Source: Alligator mississippiensis (taxonomy: Eukaryota > Chordata > Crocodylia > Alligatoridae). Taken from it: a stretch of DNA of 64,000 bases. Position numbers and translations under genes: made by a program. Positions 53,620 to 64,000 of this stretch are shown here, piece after piece. Under the pieces are notes generated by a model, which did not search any database, was not told where the DNA came from, and saw only the letters and a list, made by a program, of their open reading frames with translations. The number at the start of each line of letters is the position of its first letter. Position 1 is the first letter of the stretch. The stretch covers positions 239,842,719 through 239,906,718 of the forward strand of contig NC_081824.1 in assembly GCF_030867095.1 (NCBI RefSeq), in the 5' to 3' direction.

Positions 53620-54330
53620 TCTCTAAAATGTATGATGTTTCCTTTGATAGGCAAAATTGGGGACCGGCTATGTGGGTGCATTCTTGTAAAAAAGACTTCA
53701 GGAGGGTTTTCTCAGTGGGATTCTCAGTGGGGTAACCCCAGGAAGGTTTTATTAGTGGGATTTTCCCCACTGAACTGGCTGAGTCAGGTGAAATCCCATA
53801 GCCTATACCTAAGGCCTGCCTAGGGCTTATCCCCTTCACACATAGTAACTTTCAAATTTTGGCTGGCCACAAAGTTTAGGGAGGGAGGCAGGGAGGGAGT
53901 GATGCGTGGTTGGAGGGCTGTGTGGGTGAAGGTCCAGATGGAATGTTCCCCAACAGAAGATGGGTGGGTGGGTGGGGAGGCTGGGGGGTTAGGCCCCAGG
54001 CATGGGCCCAAAGGGTCCCCAGTGGCTTTTCCCCTCTGGATTTCACCCAACTTAGCTAGCTGACTGAGTCAGACAAAATCCAATAGCCCACACCTAGGGC
54101 CTGCCTAGGGCTTATCTCCTTTACATATAGTAATTTTGAATTTTGGCTAGCCACAAAGTTTAGAGAGGGAGGCAGAGAGGGATGGATGCATGGATGAAGG
54201 GCTGCATGGGTAGAGGGCTAGAGGGAGGGTGGCAGGCAGTGGGCATAGCTCTCCCATCCTGTTTTGGGGTTTTTTTGGTCTATATGTGTGTCATGTTTTA
54301 TTTGATAGGCAGAATTGGCATGCCTGGCCA
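53620..54330. repeat. Two diverged direct copies of a unit of about 280 bp
   Basis: The block at 53775-53935 (phrases GGCCTGCCTAGGGCTTATCC and GGCTGGCCACAAAGTTTAGG) recurs at 54055-54215 (GGCCTGCCTAGGGCTTATCT, GGCTAGCCACAAAGTTTAGA). A second phrase, TTTGATAGGCAAAATTGG at 53644, recurs as TTTGATAGGCAGAATTGG at 54301. The unit is of unknown origin. Confidence 0.75.
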
Positions 54331-54539
54331 ATGTGGGGTGGGTGATATGGTTTTCAGGGAGCTGATGACCACACCCACCTCAGCATGGGGATGCTTTGCT
54401 TGGCAGTTTGATGAAGTCATGCCATTACTGGAAATATTTGTACGGTAGACTGTTAGCAGGGGGAAGTCAAATGCTTGTCCAGTGCTAGTGTGCAGCCAGC
54501 ATTTTGATGGAGGTTTCAGAGAAGAAACATGGATTCAGA

Positions 54540-54820
54540 TTCACAGATGAAACCCAAAGAGACAGAAGGCTCAGTTTCCTTTGTGGCCAGCAAGAATTCA
54601 AAAGTTATATTGTGTAAGAGAGACATTTCTTAGCCAGAAAAAACTGGTCAGTGACTGAGCGGGGCAAAAAGCACCTGAGAAGAAGGCCAGTCCAAGTTAG
54701 AGAAGGAACTTAAGGAGACAGAAAGTTCAGCTGCAGTTGTGCCTGTCAAGAATTTCAAAGTTACAGTGTGTAAAGTCAGGAGGGTTTTTCCAAGCAAGAA
54801 GACGGTGTTGAGACCACCAG
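54540..54820. repeat. Tandem duplication, about 165-bp unit
   Basis: AGAGACAGAAGGCTCAGTTT, then GGCCAGCAAGAATTCAAAAG (54558-54605) recurs as GGAGACAGAAAGTTCAGCTG, then CTGTCAAGAATTTCAAAGTT (54713-54765). The duplication is diverged and non-coding. Confidence 0.7.
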
Positions 54821-55053
54821 GTGCTTAGAGGGAGACAGGGAGGGAAATTAGGTGTCTATGCATTTGTTTCTATATCTTTACTTAATAATATACTTATTTA
54901 CATTCTAAAGCAAAGCATTCATTAAATAGTTATTACACGTTTGTTTGTGTGCTTATTTACAGCAACAGTCGCTTGATAGTAGGCTACCGCTTGAGGGGAC
55001 TGTCGCTCGATGAACATGACTCCCCTCAATGCTATGCTTCATACAGCATAGTC

Positions 55054-55205
55054 CAGGGGTGGGCAAAATACAGCCTGTGGGCTGCATCTGGCTCACCAGG
55101 CCATTCTATCCAGCCTGTGGGGCCCCTAAAATTTTTAGAAAATTAATTTTTATCTGCCCCTGGCTGCCTGTCAAAAATGACAGGCAGCCAGCACCAGTAG
55201 GACCC
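55054..55205. mobile_element. hAT-like terminus, partial
   Basis: CAGGGGTGGGCAAAATACAG, then GGGCTGCATCTGGC is the style of hAT (Charlie-like) ends, CAGGGGTGGGCAAA. A 12-bp inverted pair (GGCTGCCTGTCA/TGACAGGCAGCC) lies at 55160-55192. The matching opposite end (TTTGCCCACCCCTG) was not found in the window. Confidence 0.5.
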
Positions 55206-55429
55206 AGGGGAAGCCTGTATCAGGACCCAGAAGCTGAGGAGCAAATCCAGCCCAGTTCCACCGTACCCCCAGGCCCCCACCCCATCCCACCCCTGCAGCT
55301 TCTGACCTTGCACCCCTGGAGATGTTCCCCACCTATCTCTGTCTGAGTGGAAAGTAAGATAAGGTCAGACAACGAGAGTGGCGAAACCACTGCAAACTGC
55401 CCAGCAACCGGGAACCCCATGGTTCTGGT

Positions 55430-55830
55430 CAGGCTGGCCTAAAGCCAGAGTGGGAAGCAGTGGGCAGGTGGGGAGGAAGAGGGAAGTGGTGGTATTGGCG
55501 GAAGCGGTGGTGGCAGCGACAAGTGCCACGGGGGCTGTGGGGACTGGCATAAAAAGCAGCGGGGGCTGCAGCAGTGGTGAGTGGCAGGGGGAACAGGGAG
55601 AGGTGTGGGAAGCAGTGGGGGCTACAGGGAGTGGTATAGGAAGTGGTAGGAGCTGCAGGAAGTGGCGGAGGCTGTGGTGGGGGCCATAGGGAGCGGCAGA
55701 GGCCACAGCAGTGTCAGGGGGCTGCATAGGCTGTGGTAGTGGCAGCGAGAATGGTAGGGGCCACAGGGAGTGGTGTGGGGAGTGGCAGGGGCCACGGCTG
55801 TAGCACAAGGAGCTGCAGGAGCTGCAAATA
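55430..55830. repeat. G-rich minisatellite-like DNA
   Basis: Imperfect repeats of GGGGCCACAGGGAGTGGTGT- and GGAAGTGGTAGGAGCTGCAG-like units of roughly 30 bases. Long frames in both strands (103 and 147 codons) are artefacts. Confidence 0.75.
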
Positions 55831-55949
55831 GGAGGACCTAGGGAGGAGCTTGATCATTATGGACAGCAACTGGGAGGTGGGCAGTGCGGGGCAACCCACC
55901 CTTCTCCCCCTGCCATGGGGAAATAGGCAGGGAGGGACAGTGCGTAATA

Positions 55950-56290
55950 ACCTGCTTTATGCTCAGTATTTGCTATCATAAGGAGTGGAAAACTTATTAT
56001 AAGTGTATATGACCAAAGTCTATATCATATATTTAAATAAATCATCATTAATATTATAGATATCATTATACTAACATAGTAATATAATTAGAATATTACT
56101 TTATAATCTAATATCAGTAATATTGATATTATTACAAGCTCATACTAATATATTGGTAATGGAATTAATATTGTTATTGACTCCTATTATTAGTATTACC
56201 TGTCTACACAGATCTATAAGATGAAAATCAACAATAATTATAATACACAGTATAATATATATAGTAATTCAGTTGTTAAGAACATCCTGA
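55950..56290. repeat. AT-rich low-complexity DNA
   Basis: Runs of ATTA, AATATTAT and TAATAT words, with no other content seen. Confidence 0.8.
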
Positions 56291-57480
56291 AGGAAGTGTT
56301 ATCCTCTTCATCTTCTCATGCTGCCTCTTCTCTTCTGCATCTTGTCACACCCACAGGGATTGACCAGCCTGCAGTTAGCAGTGCAAGGGGAAATGGAAAC
56401 AGGAGGGAGGGAGTATAGAAAGAGCATCAGAATTTATTTTGCACCTGGCATACCTTCCTTCACACTCATAAAATCCCACCAGCCCCATTTACAATAAATG
56501 TGAACTAAACAATGCGTCCCCTCGACCAGAGATGACCCTACCAAGGTGATACTATCAGGATGAAGGGCCATGTGCAAATTCCTGCCCCACCTCATGCAGA
56601 GTCACTGGCTCCTGTACACTGTGATGGTGGTGGGGTGGGGGGAGGGGAAGAGAGGGGAGGGGAGTTGGCGACTGTCCAGATATAAGGCTGGTGGCAGCAC
56701 TGAGTCGCCGCACCCACTATGCCCATCTCCTCAAGGCTCCCGTAGCACTGTACTTAGGGTGGTCACTTCTATTCATGCCCTCCTAGGGATGAACTTTCCA
56801 CCCTCAGGGCACAGACAAGTGTCAGGTGTCACTTACCGAAGGTGACATGGAGCACATCATCATGTGCTCTTTCGAGTTTCATGTCGCAGAGGTACGGGCC
56901 TCAAATTGCACTTGAAGCTTCACTGCACTGCACCCCACTTGATCAGCCTGTAGTCCCCTCAAGACATGGCTGGAAAAGAGTGCAAAATGAATGCTGAAAA
57001 AGTGCATTTGCAAAGTTTTGGTCTAGGGAAAATTCAAGGGTTGAAAAGGGTGAGCCAAAGAGCACCCCCACCACACACTATAGGCAGACCAGACTGGGAA
57101 GGCAACAACCCCTGTGGGCAACTGTGCAAAGTGGCCGGTGGCTTGCCAAAAAGCAAGCCAGGCTACTGGCACACCACTTCCATTCTCCCAGCTAAGGGAG
57201 GTGAAATCAGAGGCAATATGACCTCTGAAGAGACTTTGCAGAGTGGGTGCTGGGTTTTCAAAATGCTACTGTGTAGGCCAGCACTTGTGTGTTGCAACCC
57301 ATTCAAGCAGCCCCCCTGTTTACCTTCAGAGCCTCCCCATGTACCTGTGCAAGAGAGATTGTCAACCCCTCCCCGCCCCATGCCCTATGAAGTAAGCGGC
57401 AGGAAAAATGAGCAGAGAAATGAACCCAAACAATGAACAAAATTCACCTTCTCCACCAAGGGTAAGATACGGAGGCAGAC
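56291..57480. other. Unassigned DNA
   Basis: No recognised domain. A 156-codon plus-strand frame at 56966-57436 has no known motif and overlaps an opposite-strand frame. It may be the outer part of the Harbinger element, whose ends I could not locate. Confidence 0.35.
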
Positions 57481-57499
57481 ACAGGAAGCCAGGAAACCA

Positions 57500-58070
57500 C
57501 GAGGTTTTATTATTTGGAACATAGTCTTGTAAGTAGTTACTTGGTCTTCTTTACCTCCCCCGACCCTGAATTGCCCTGTCTCCCTGAAACACAGTAGTGC
57601 CCTCCTGGCTCTGCTGGCAGTTGTATGACCCTCCTGGGACCTCACTGAGTTAGGGGGAACAGGCTCATCTGTAAGTCTCCATGCCAGTTTTTCCTGCACA
57701 GAGGCAAGCCAGGAGGACCAAATTTCCCTTTCAGGCATGGTACCCATTTATTTAAGAGGTAATTCTGCACACTGTGAAAGGCATCACTGAAATCTTCCGG
57801 TGAGCTCTGTAATTCAACATGGTACTCAGTGAACATGTCTTTGAACTCCCACATGCTGTCTCACAATTCCTCCATGATGGCATCATCCTCATGCAGCAAC
57901 TCAAGGAGTTTCTTCTGCCAGGCATATATGCATTCCACTCCGGCTACTGATAATTCTGCCAAAGCCTCGAGCGAACTTTTGCGGGACCATAGCTGCCTGC
58001 TGCAAAAATCTCTGCAGCTCTCTTCTGTAATGCAAGCTGGGGTCCATTGTGGGTGGCCGTGGGTCACAGT
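57500..58070 (-). pseudogene. Possible distal exon of the Harbinger minus-strand gene
   Basis: Minus-strand frames 58067-57861 (SLEALAELSVAGVECIYAWQ, KKLLELLHEDDAIMEEL) and 57854-57642 (MWEFKDMFTEYHVELQSSPE) are contiguous apart from one stop and look like a helical, charged protein. Its place in the element suggests the C-terminal exon of the SANT/Myb-like gene, but I recognise no motif that proves it. Confidence 0.4.
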
Positions 58071-58449
58071 GGCTGATTAACAAAGAAAAAAGCAATGGTT
58101 GCTTTCCCCCCAAGAGGAGAAAAATATGCAATCTTCACGCCCTCCACCATGCAGTGCAGAAAATGCCAGCAGGTGCAAAAATAGACCCTGAAACAGTGGG
58201 GAACCACTCATGCTGCCCAGAACTTACAAGTACCCACTTCAGAAACAGGTCCATGGCTGGCAATGCCCATGCTAGCTGCAAAAAATTAAAGCAATTATGT
58301 TGTCATCATGCACCACCACTGAAAGAGTGTGGCAACCCCACTACAGTGACACATGAATTTCTCCCCCCTGCTCCCCACCCAGCACCCCAAACCCAACCAG
58401 TATGAATTCAGGCATTGCCTGGCAGTGGCAAAAGGTACATTATGAGACA

Positions 58450-59240
58450 CTTACATGATCCAGCATGTTCTTGGGAGCAACAGAAGATGGCTTGGCCATG
58501 TGGGTTTCTTCACGACCCTCCACTTCCTCCACTTCCTCCATGCTATTCCATAGAATGGAAGGGGAAACTGCCACTAAGTGTATTGTGACTGATGAATCTT
58601 CCCGACTGTAAGGGTCATCATGGATCAGGGATCAGTCTCCGTACAGGTGAGACATGCTCATGGTTTCACCCTCAGGAGGGGCTCCTGCCACCTCCTCCTC
58701 CCTCCTCCTGCCCAACCCAGGTGCTGAAGTCTCCATACCTGGGTTGTCACCTGCATCCTTGGAGAGAATCATGTACAGCTTGTCATAGAGAGCAGCAATT
58801 GTGTGACCTGCCCAAGAACAAGAGTTTGCATCTTTGGCTCAGTAAAATGCTGATCTCAGGGATTTGATCTTGTACCAGGCCTGGGTCCAGTCACAATTGT
58901 TTCCTCACACCTGCATGCCTTTTGTGATCTTGACAGAAACAGGCTTATTCCTGCTACTTTCCAGCCTCTCTATGATCCTTTACTCCAACCAAATGTAGAT
59001 TAAGTTCCCCAGTTCTTCCCAGGTCCAGTTGGGTCCATAGGCATTGGAGGTATCAGCCTCCTGGGCTGTTGGCTCCATACTGCTGGCCTTGGCTTTATGA
59101 AACATGGCAAAGCAATTCACAGTCAACAGCATAAGTGATTCATGAGAGGTAGCTGTCAAAATTTGGGGGGGGGGGGCACCTTTATACTCAGGCTGTGCTT
59201 GCATGAGGGTCTGAGAAAATTCCAAGGACTGTGAAGTCAT
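58450..59240 (-). pseudogene. SANT/Myb-like protein of the Harbinger element
   Basis: The start Met is at 59240. After an N-terminal tail, PNWTWEELGNLIYIWLE (about 59030-58983) opens a trihelix-type SANT/Myb domain. It continues past a stop with a SKDRIERLES-like helix and a CDWTQAWYKIKSLRSAFY helix (58900-58830). The Trp spacing is typical. Harbinger SANT/Myb proteins help bring the transposase to the nucleus and to transposon DNA. An acidic tail (WNSMEEVEEVEG) is read near 58530. At least three in-frame stops are present. Confidence 0.65.
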
Positions 59241-59679
59241 TACCTGTAAGTGTCAAAACAGCCAAAGGTGATGAAGCACCCTGTTTACCAACAAGGACCT
59301 GGTGATGGGGTTAAGCATGGGCTAGATAGGCCAATGTCCTTTGGGATGGCTGCTTAATGGTCCAAAAGGTTGCAAAAAACGATGACACCTACTAATCTGC
59401 TTGTGCAAAATGATTTTATTGCCTGTTTTCCATTAAGTGGCAAAAAATTTGAGTAACCTACATAACCAGGAGTGGAGCAGGCAAAACCTTTTTTGTTTGC
59501 AAGCTTGATTACATCAGAACTCCAGTGGCTGCTTATCTTAGGATGAAATCGATGTGCAAAAACCCCAATGCCCTGGGTTGACTTGTTGAAAACGCAGCTA
59601 CACCAAGCTCCAGACCACACAGCACCCTACAGTCCCAGCCCCATGCTTGGTACAGAGGGGGGTGAGAAGCTGCGGCTGC

Positions 59680-60950
59680 TGATGGATAGGAGCAAAATGG
59701 AGACTGAGAATGAAATGCATGATGATGGAGAACAATGCAGTGAAGAGTCCTTTGATATGAAGAATATGGAGGACATAGGAGATCAGGAGGAGAAGGAGGA
59801 GAAGGCAATACTGGTTCTGCAAATGCTGCTTAGCTGGGGATCTTGGCTGCACCACTTGAGAAGGATAATGATGGCAGACTATTCAATGGCAAGGTGTGTT
59901 ACTGGTTTCACAGTAAGATTAACAGCAATAAAAATAAGAAGATACAGAGACCCATGGAGGTGGAATATCCGGAGGGAAGCAAAGAAGTGGAGGATGACTG
60001 GGCTCTGTTGAGAAACCCGAGGAGGATCAGTATTCCCATGGTGTGGGCTCATGAAACCAGCTTGGACTGGTGGGAGTGAATTGTGCTGACCACTTGAAAT
60101 GACCAGCAGTGGGTGAAGATATTCTGAATGAAAAGGGAGACATTCTATCATATCATCTCGATGCTGGCACCCCACATTATGAGGAAGGACACTTACATGC
60201 ATTGGGCCATCCTGCCAGACAAGAGGGTTGCAATGGCCATCATGAAACTGGCCACCCCATCCATCCTCCACTACATCACAAACCAGTTCAACATAGCTGC
60301 CTGGACAGCCAGGTTGGCAACTCATGAGGTATGCCACCTTGTAAAGAAGATCACTTCAAACAAAATTATCCACCTAGTGAATCTGCAGGAAGTCATAGAT
60401 GGCTTTAATGAGAAGGGGTTCCCCAACTGCTTGGAGGCTTTAGACAGCACTCACATCCCAGTGCTGTGCCCTGCAGAAGGGGGAGGGCTATCACAAACAG
60501 GAAAGGATATGCTTCTCTGATTCTGAAAGCCATGGTGGACCACGGGGACTAGATCATGAACATTTATGGGCTGGCAGCGCGCATGATATGCATGTGTTCA
60601 GAAAATCCCCTCTGCCTGGCCTTGTGGAGAAAGGACACTACGCACTCAGTGTGGAGGAGAAAGTGATCTATGGTGTCACTGTTTTCCTGGTTATATTAGT
60701 GGACACTGCCTACCCCCTAAAGCCCTGGCTCATGAAGCCTTATGGAGGGAAGGTCACCGACCCACAGAATTTGGTTTTTAACAACCATCTGAGCAGTTGC
60801 AGGATGGCCCTGGAATGTGCATTTTGCCGACTAAAAGGACAACGGAGGGCAATTACATGTTGGCTTGAGATGGAGCAAGAAAATATCATGGCCTTTGTAG
60901 TGGCAGCCTGTGTGCTGCACAATATCTGAGAGAGGCATGGAGAGGTTTGC
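59680..60950 (+). pseudogene. PIF/Harbinger DDE transposase (degraded)
   Basis: The N-terminal part (59695-59900) ends MLLSWGSWLHHLRRIMMADY. After a frame change comes KKIQRPMEVEYPEGSKE, then RISIPMVWAHETSLDWWE and a stop at about 60078. MKRETFYHIISMLAPHIMRK, at 60128, opens the helix-turn-helix-like region, and ILHYITNQFNIAAWTARL follows. The DDE core is still readable: Asp in CLEALDSTHIP (60443-60445), Asp in LVDTAYPLKPWLMKPY (60702-60704) and Glu in ALECAFCRLKG (60813-60815). It ends VVAACVLHNI. All three catalytic residues remain, but two or more frame changes and a missing 20-30 residues near 60520-60590 disable it. Confidence 0.87.
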
Positions 60951-61214
60951 AAGGATTTGTGGGAAGAAGTGTGACAGGCAGTTGCCAGACAACAGAGACA
61001 TGTCTGGGCAGCAGCACAGGGACCAAGGAGAAATCCTGAAGGAGAGGCTGGTCAGGCGACCCTTCTGCATGATTATCTGGCAGGATATATTGCTGACAAC
61101 AACACCTAGGAGTACTTTGTTCTTTCTCTTGGTTATATGAAAATAAAATTTAAAATACATTTATGTGTAATGTTAAATAAACCTCTACCCCCTACCCCAT
61201 CCCCAGAGCAATCT

Positions 61215-63740
61215 GTAGGAAAGGCAAGGGCCCCTAGTGGGACACTACGTGCCTGTACACTAATGCCAGGAGCCTGGGGAGCAAACAGGAGGAACTGGTC
61301 CTCCTGCTAAACCAAAAGGATTATGATCTCATAGGGATAATGGAGACCTGGTGGGACTCCACCTATGACTGGACCACAGGTATAGATGGCAATACCTTGT
61401 ACAGGAGAGATTGTGTGTACAAAAGGGGTGGTGGTGGGGGGTATCTCTCTATGTCAAGGAAAGCTACTCATCCCTGCAACCAGACATTGCCACCCAGAGG
61501 GGATGATTGTAGACTCTCTGGGTCAAAATCCATGGCAAACATGGCACAGGGGACACAATGGTGGGGGTCTACTACAGACCTAGCCAGGATCAAGAGCTTG
61601 ACCAGGAATTCATCATGGAACTGGCTGAGGCAGCACACTCCAGGTGCATGGTTATCATGGGAGATTTCAACTACCCTGACATCTCATGGGAAGAGTACTT
61701 GGCCACATCCGAACGGTTGCAAAGCTTCCTCATGTGTGTGGATGAGGTCTATCTGACTCAAGAAGTCTATGGACTAATGAGAGGCAAAACGCTGCTTGAC
61801 CTGGTACTGGTAATGGGGGATGGCTTAATCAATAACCTAACGATTGAAGGGAAGCTGGGAGACAGCGACCATGAGCTGATCACCTTCACCATCCACCATA
61901 AAGCTGGCAAGTCAGTCAGCAAAGCAGAAGTCCTCAACTTCAGGAAAGCTGACTTTGACAAGTTCAGGAGGCTTGTTGGTGTGGCCCTAAGGGACCATGA
62001 CCCTAAGGGGAGGAGAGTTCAGGATGAGTGGTTGCGCTTCAAGGGAGCAATCCTGAAAGCACAAGCAATATCTATCCCATCTCAGAAGAAAGGCAGCAAA
62101 AGGGCACAGCAGCCCCCTTGGCTCTGCAAGGAACTAGTGGACATCCTGTGACTAAAAAGAAAGGCTTATAAAGGATGGAAGTCTGGATCTGGTCTGGACC
62201 TGTAGGGAGTGAACCAGGAAAGCCAAGGCTGCAACTGAACTCCAACTGGTTACACATATCAAGGATAATAAAAAGTCCTTTTTTAGACATGTGGGGAGCC
62301 AGAGAAAAAGCAAGGGTAACACTGGACCCCTGCTAAACCATATGGGTCAACTGACAACCGACGCCTGGGAAAAAGCCAACATGCTCAATGGGTATTTTGC
62401 ATCAGTTTTTCACCAGCCCCTGCTCAATACGGTATGTGATGGCCAGGGTGAGGGAGAGCTATTACCCTTCATCAATGTTGACCATGTGAAAAAACACCTT
62501 GAGAGGCTAGATACCTTCAAGTCAGCTGCCCCAGACAGCTTACACCCCAGGGTACTTAAGGAGCTGGAAAGCATCATAGCTCAGCCACTGGCACGGATCT
62601 TTGAGAACTTGTGGCACTCAGGCGAAGTACCAGAAGACTGGAAGAAGGCTAATGTGGTGTCTATCTTCAAGAAAGGGAGGAAAGTAGATCCAGGGAACTA
62701 CAGGCCCATCAGGCTCACTTCCATCCCCGGGAAGATCTTGGAAAAAATCATCAAAGACACCATTCTTGACAAACTGGCTGAAGGCAACTTCTTGAGGGAT
62801 AGCCAGCACGGGTATATTGCAGGTTGGTCTTGCCTGATCAATCTCATCTCCCATGACCAGGTGACCTATCACCTGAACAAGGGAGAAGAGATTAATGTCA
62901 TATACCTCGACTTTAAAAAAGCTTTCGATCTGGTATCCCATGACTGTCTCATAGAAAAACTGGCCAATTGCAGCCTTAGCTACATCACAGTTCACTCACT
63001 GGCTGGGGAATTGGCTTTGAGGTCGGACCCAGAGAGTGGTAATTGACAGAAGTCAATCATTGTGGTGTGCCATGATCAGTGGGGTCTCTCAAGGCTCCAT
63101 CCTTGGGCGGGCCTATCCTTTTCAACATCTTCATTAATGATGTGGACATTGGTGTCAGAAGTGGACTGGCCAAGTTCACTGATGACACCAAACTTTGGGG
63201 GAAAGGATCCACACCTAAAGACAGGATGATGATCCAGGCTGACCTTGATGGGCTCAGAAAATGTGCAGATGAGAACCTGATGGCCTTCAACTTTGAAAAA
63301 TGCAAGGTACTCCACCCTGGCAAGAAAAACCTGCAGCATGATTATAGGCTTGGCAGTGCTACGCTTGCTAGCACCACGGTTGAAAGGGACTTGGGGGTCA
63401 TGATTGACCACAAGAAGAATATGAGCCCCCAATGTGATGTTGCAGCTGGCAAAGCAAACAAAACTCTGGCTTGCATCCATAGATGCTTCTCTAGCAAATC
63501 CCAGGATGTCAGCCTCCTGCTGTACTCAGTCTTGGTGAAGCCACAGCTGGAGTACAGTATCCAATTCTGGGCTCCACAATTTTAAAAGGATGTGGAGAAG
63601 CTTGAGAGAGTCCAGAGGAGAGCCAAGTGCATGATCAGAGGGCAGGAAAACATGACTTATGATGAGAGGTTGAGAGCTATGGGACTCTTCAGCCTGGAAA
63701 AGTGCAGGCTCAGGGGGTACCTGGTGGCTGCCTATAAGTA
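61215..63740 (+). pseudogene. CR1 LINE copy F, endonuclease and RT, 3' end lost
   Basis: This is the most complete CR1 here at the 5' side. The endonuclease domain starts at about 61250 (YTNARSLGSKQEEL-like text, then IMETWWDSTYDW with the catalytic Glu). It continues in the frame 61558-62151: MVGVYYRPSQDQELDQEFIM, IMGDFNYPDISWEEYLATSE and LGDSDHELITFTIHHKAGKS. The RT frame 62291-63046 has SAAPDSLHPRVLKELESIIA, GNYRPIRLTSIPGKILEKII and YLDFKKAFDLVSHDCLIEKL. After a frame change it continues (63079-63585) with SGLAKFTDDTKLWGKG. An in-frame stop at 63583 precedes LERVQRRAKCMIRG. The element breaks off at LVAAYKYI near 63740; the remaining ORF and 3' UTR are absent from the window. The box is FTDD. 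Confidence 0.92.
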
Positions 63741-64000
63741 TATTTATACTTTAAATCTGTGTCTGTATACAGGGGCATGCGGTGTTGAGGATGATGGGGC
63801 AGAGGGGAAGATGTTCAGGGGAGTAGGAGAGGAAATGTGGACTGGGCTGGGGGTTTACTGCTTTCATGCCAGTGGTTTCAGGGAAGGGGGATTACGCACT
63901 GTCACCTACATCTGAACCACTCCACCCCCCTGGGTGAGAAGGATAACTATACCTCTTGGTGGGCTAGGCAGGTGGGGGACCAAGGCAAATAGCAACCCAC
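63741..64000. other. Window end, unassigned
   Basis: G-rich, non-coding DNA starting abruptly after the CR1 frame. Probably another insertion that cuts copy F, continuing outside the window. Confidence 0.4.

Larger units (their letters stand above)
57490..61200. mobile_element. PIF/Harbinger DNA transposon, two divergent genes (degraded)
   Basis: A SANT/Myb-like protein gene on the minus strand and a DDE transposase gene on the plus strand face away from each other from a shared spacer at about 59240-59650. This two-protein arrangement is known for PIF/Harbinger. Terminal inverted repeats and the TSD were not identified; the right side runs into CR1 copy F. The limits given are only the extent of coding similarity plus the transcript-end-like ATAAA sequences near 61140-61180. 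Confidence 0.75.

Overview
This window looks like a stretch of reptile genome, most likely crocodilian. It has many CR1 LINEs ending in (CTATGAAA)n/(CTATGAAT)n-type tails, a Penelope-like element, Ty3/Gypsy elements, hAT and PIF/Harbinger transposons and many foldback (palindromic) non-autonomous elements, and no compact prokaryotic-type genes. I found no convincing single-copy host gene, tRNA, rRNA or CRISPR. Almost every protein-like signal belongs to a transposable element (TE) and is broken by stops or frameshifts. The species call rests on the repeat repertoire and is an inference.

Layout. 0-7.4 kb: a short terminal-inverted-repeat (TIR) element, a hAT-type fragment, three CR1 copies (one split by a complete hAT foldback element) and a 5'-truncated Penelope-like element with reverse transcriptase (RT) and GIY-YIG parts. 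7.4-19.2 kb: mostly unannotatable intergenic DNA with ancient LINE fragments, a (TA)n tract, a second short TIR element at 15.2 kb and a palindromic hAT-like element at 17-17.9 kb. 19.2-22.7 kb: an endogenous retrovirus-like element with two 624-bp long terminal repeats (LTRs), a 5-bp target-site duplication (TSD) and a gag-like ORF, but no recognisable pol. 22.7-32.6 kb: a minus-strand Ty3/Gypsy element of the Gmr1-like type, with a SCAN-like capsid region and integrase before reverse transcriptase. A hAT foldback element and a CR1 have landed inside it. 33.2-36.3 kb: a degraded hAT transposon (BED finger, transposase core, dimerisation region). 36.6-40.2 kb: minus-strand CR1 pieces separated by a foldback/minisatellite block. 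40.3-48.6 kb: a second minus-strand Ty3/Gypsy element, of conventional domain order, split inside its protease region by a 4.5-kb TIR element that itself carries a Tx1-type LINE remnant. 48.6-57 kb: GC-rich, AT-rich and tandemly repeated DNA of unknown origin. 57.5-61.2 kb: a PIF/Harbinger transposon with a SANT/Myb-like gene and a divergent DDE transposase. 61.2-63.7 kb: a CR1 copy with endonuclease and RT.

What ties the window together is nesting. In several places the host element's reading frame fits across an insertion once one copy of the TSD is discounted, which fixes element ends, TSD length and relative age from sequence alone. The hAT foldback elements share their TIR, and a promoter-like sequence, with the hAT transposase element at 33 kb, so that element or a relative probably mobilised them.

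All assignments come from reading motifs and repeats by eye. Boundaries given as approximate are uncertain by tens of bases.
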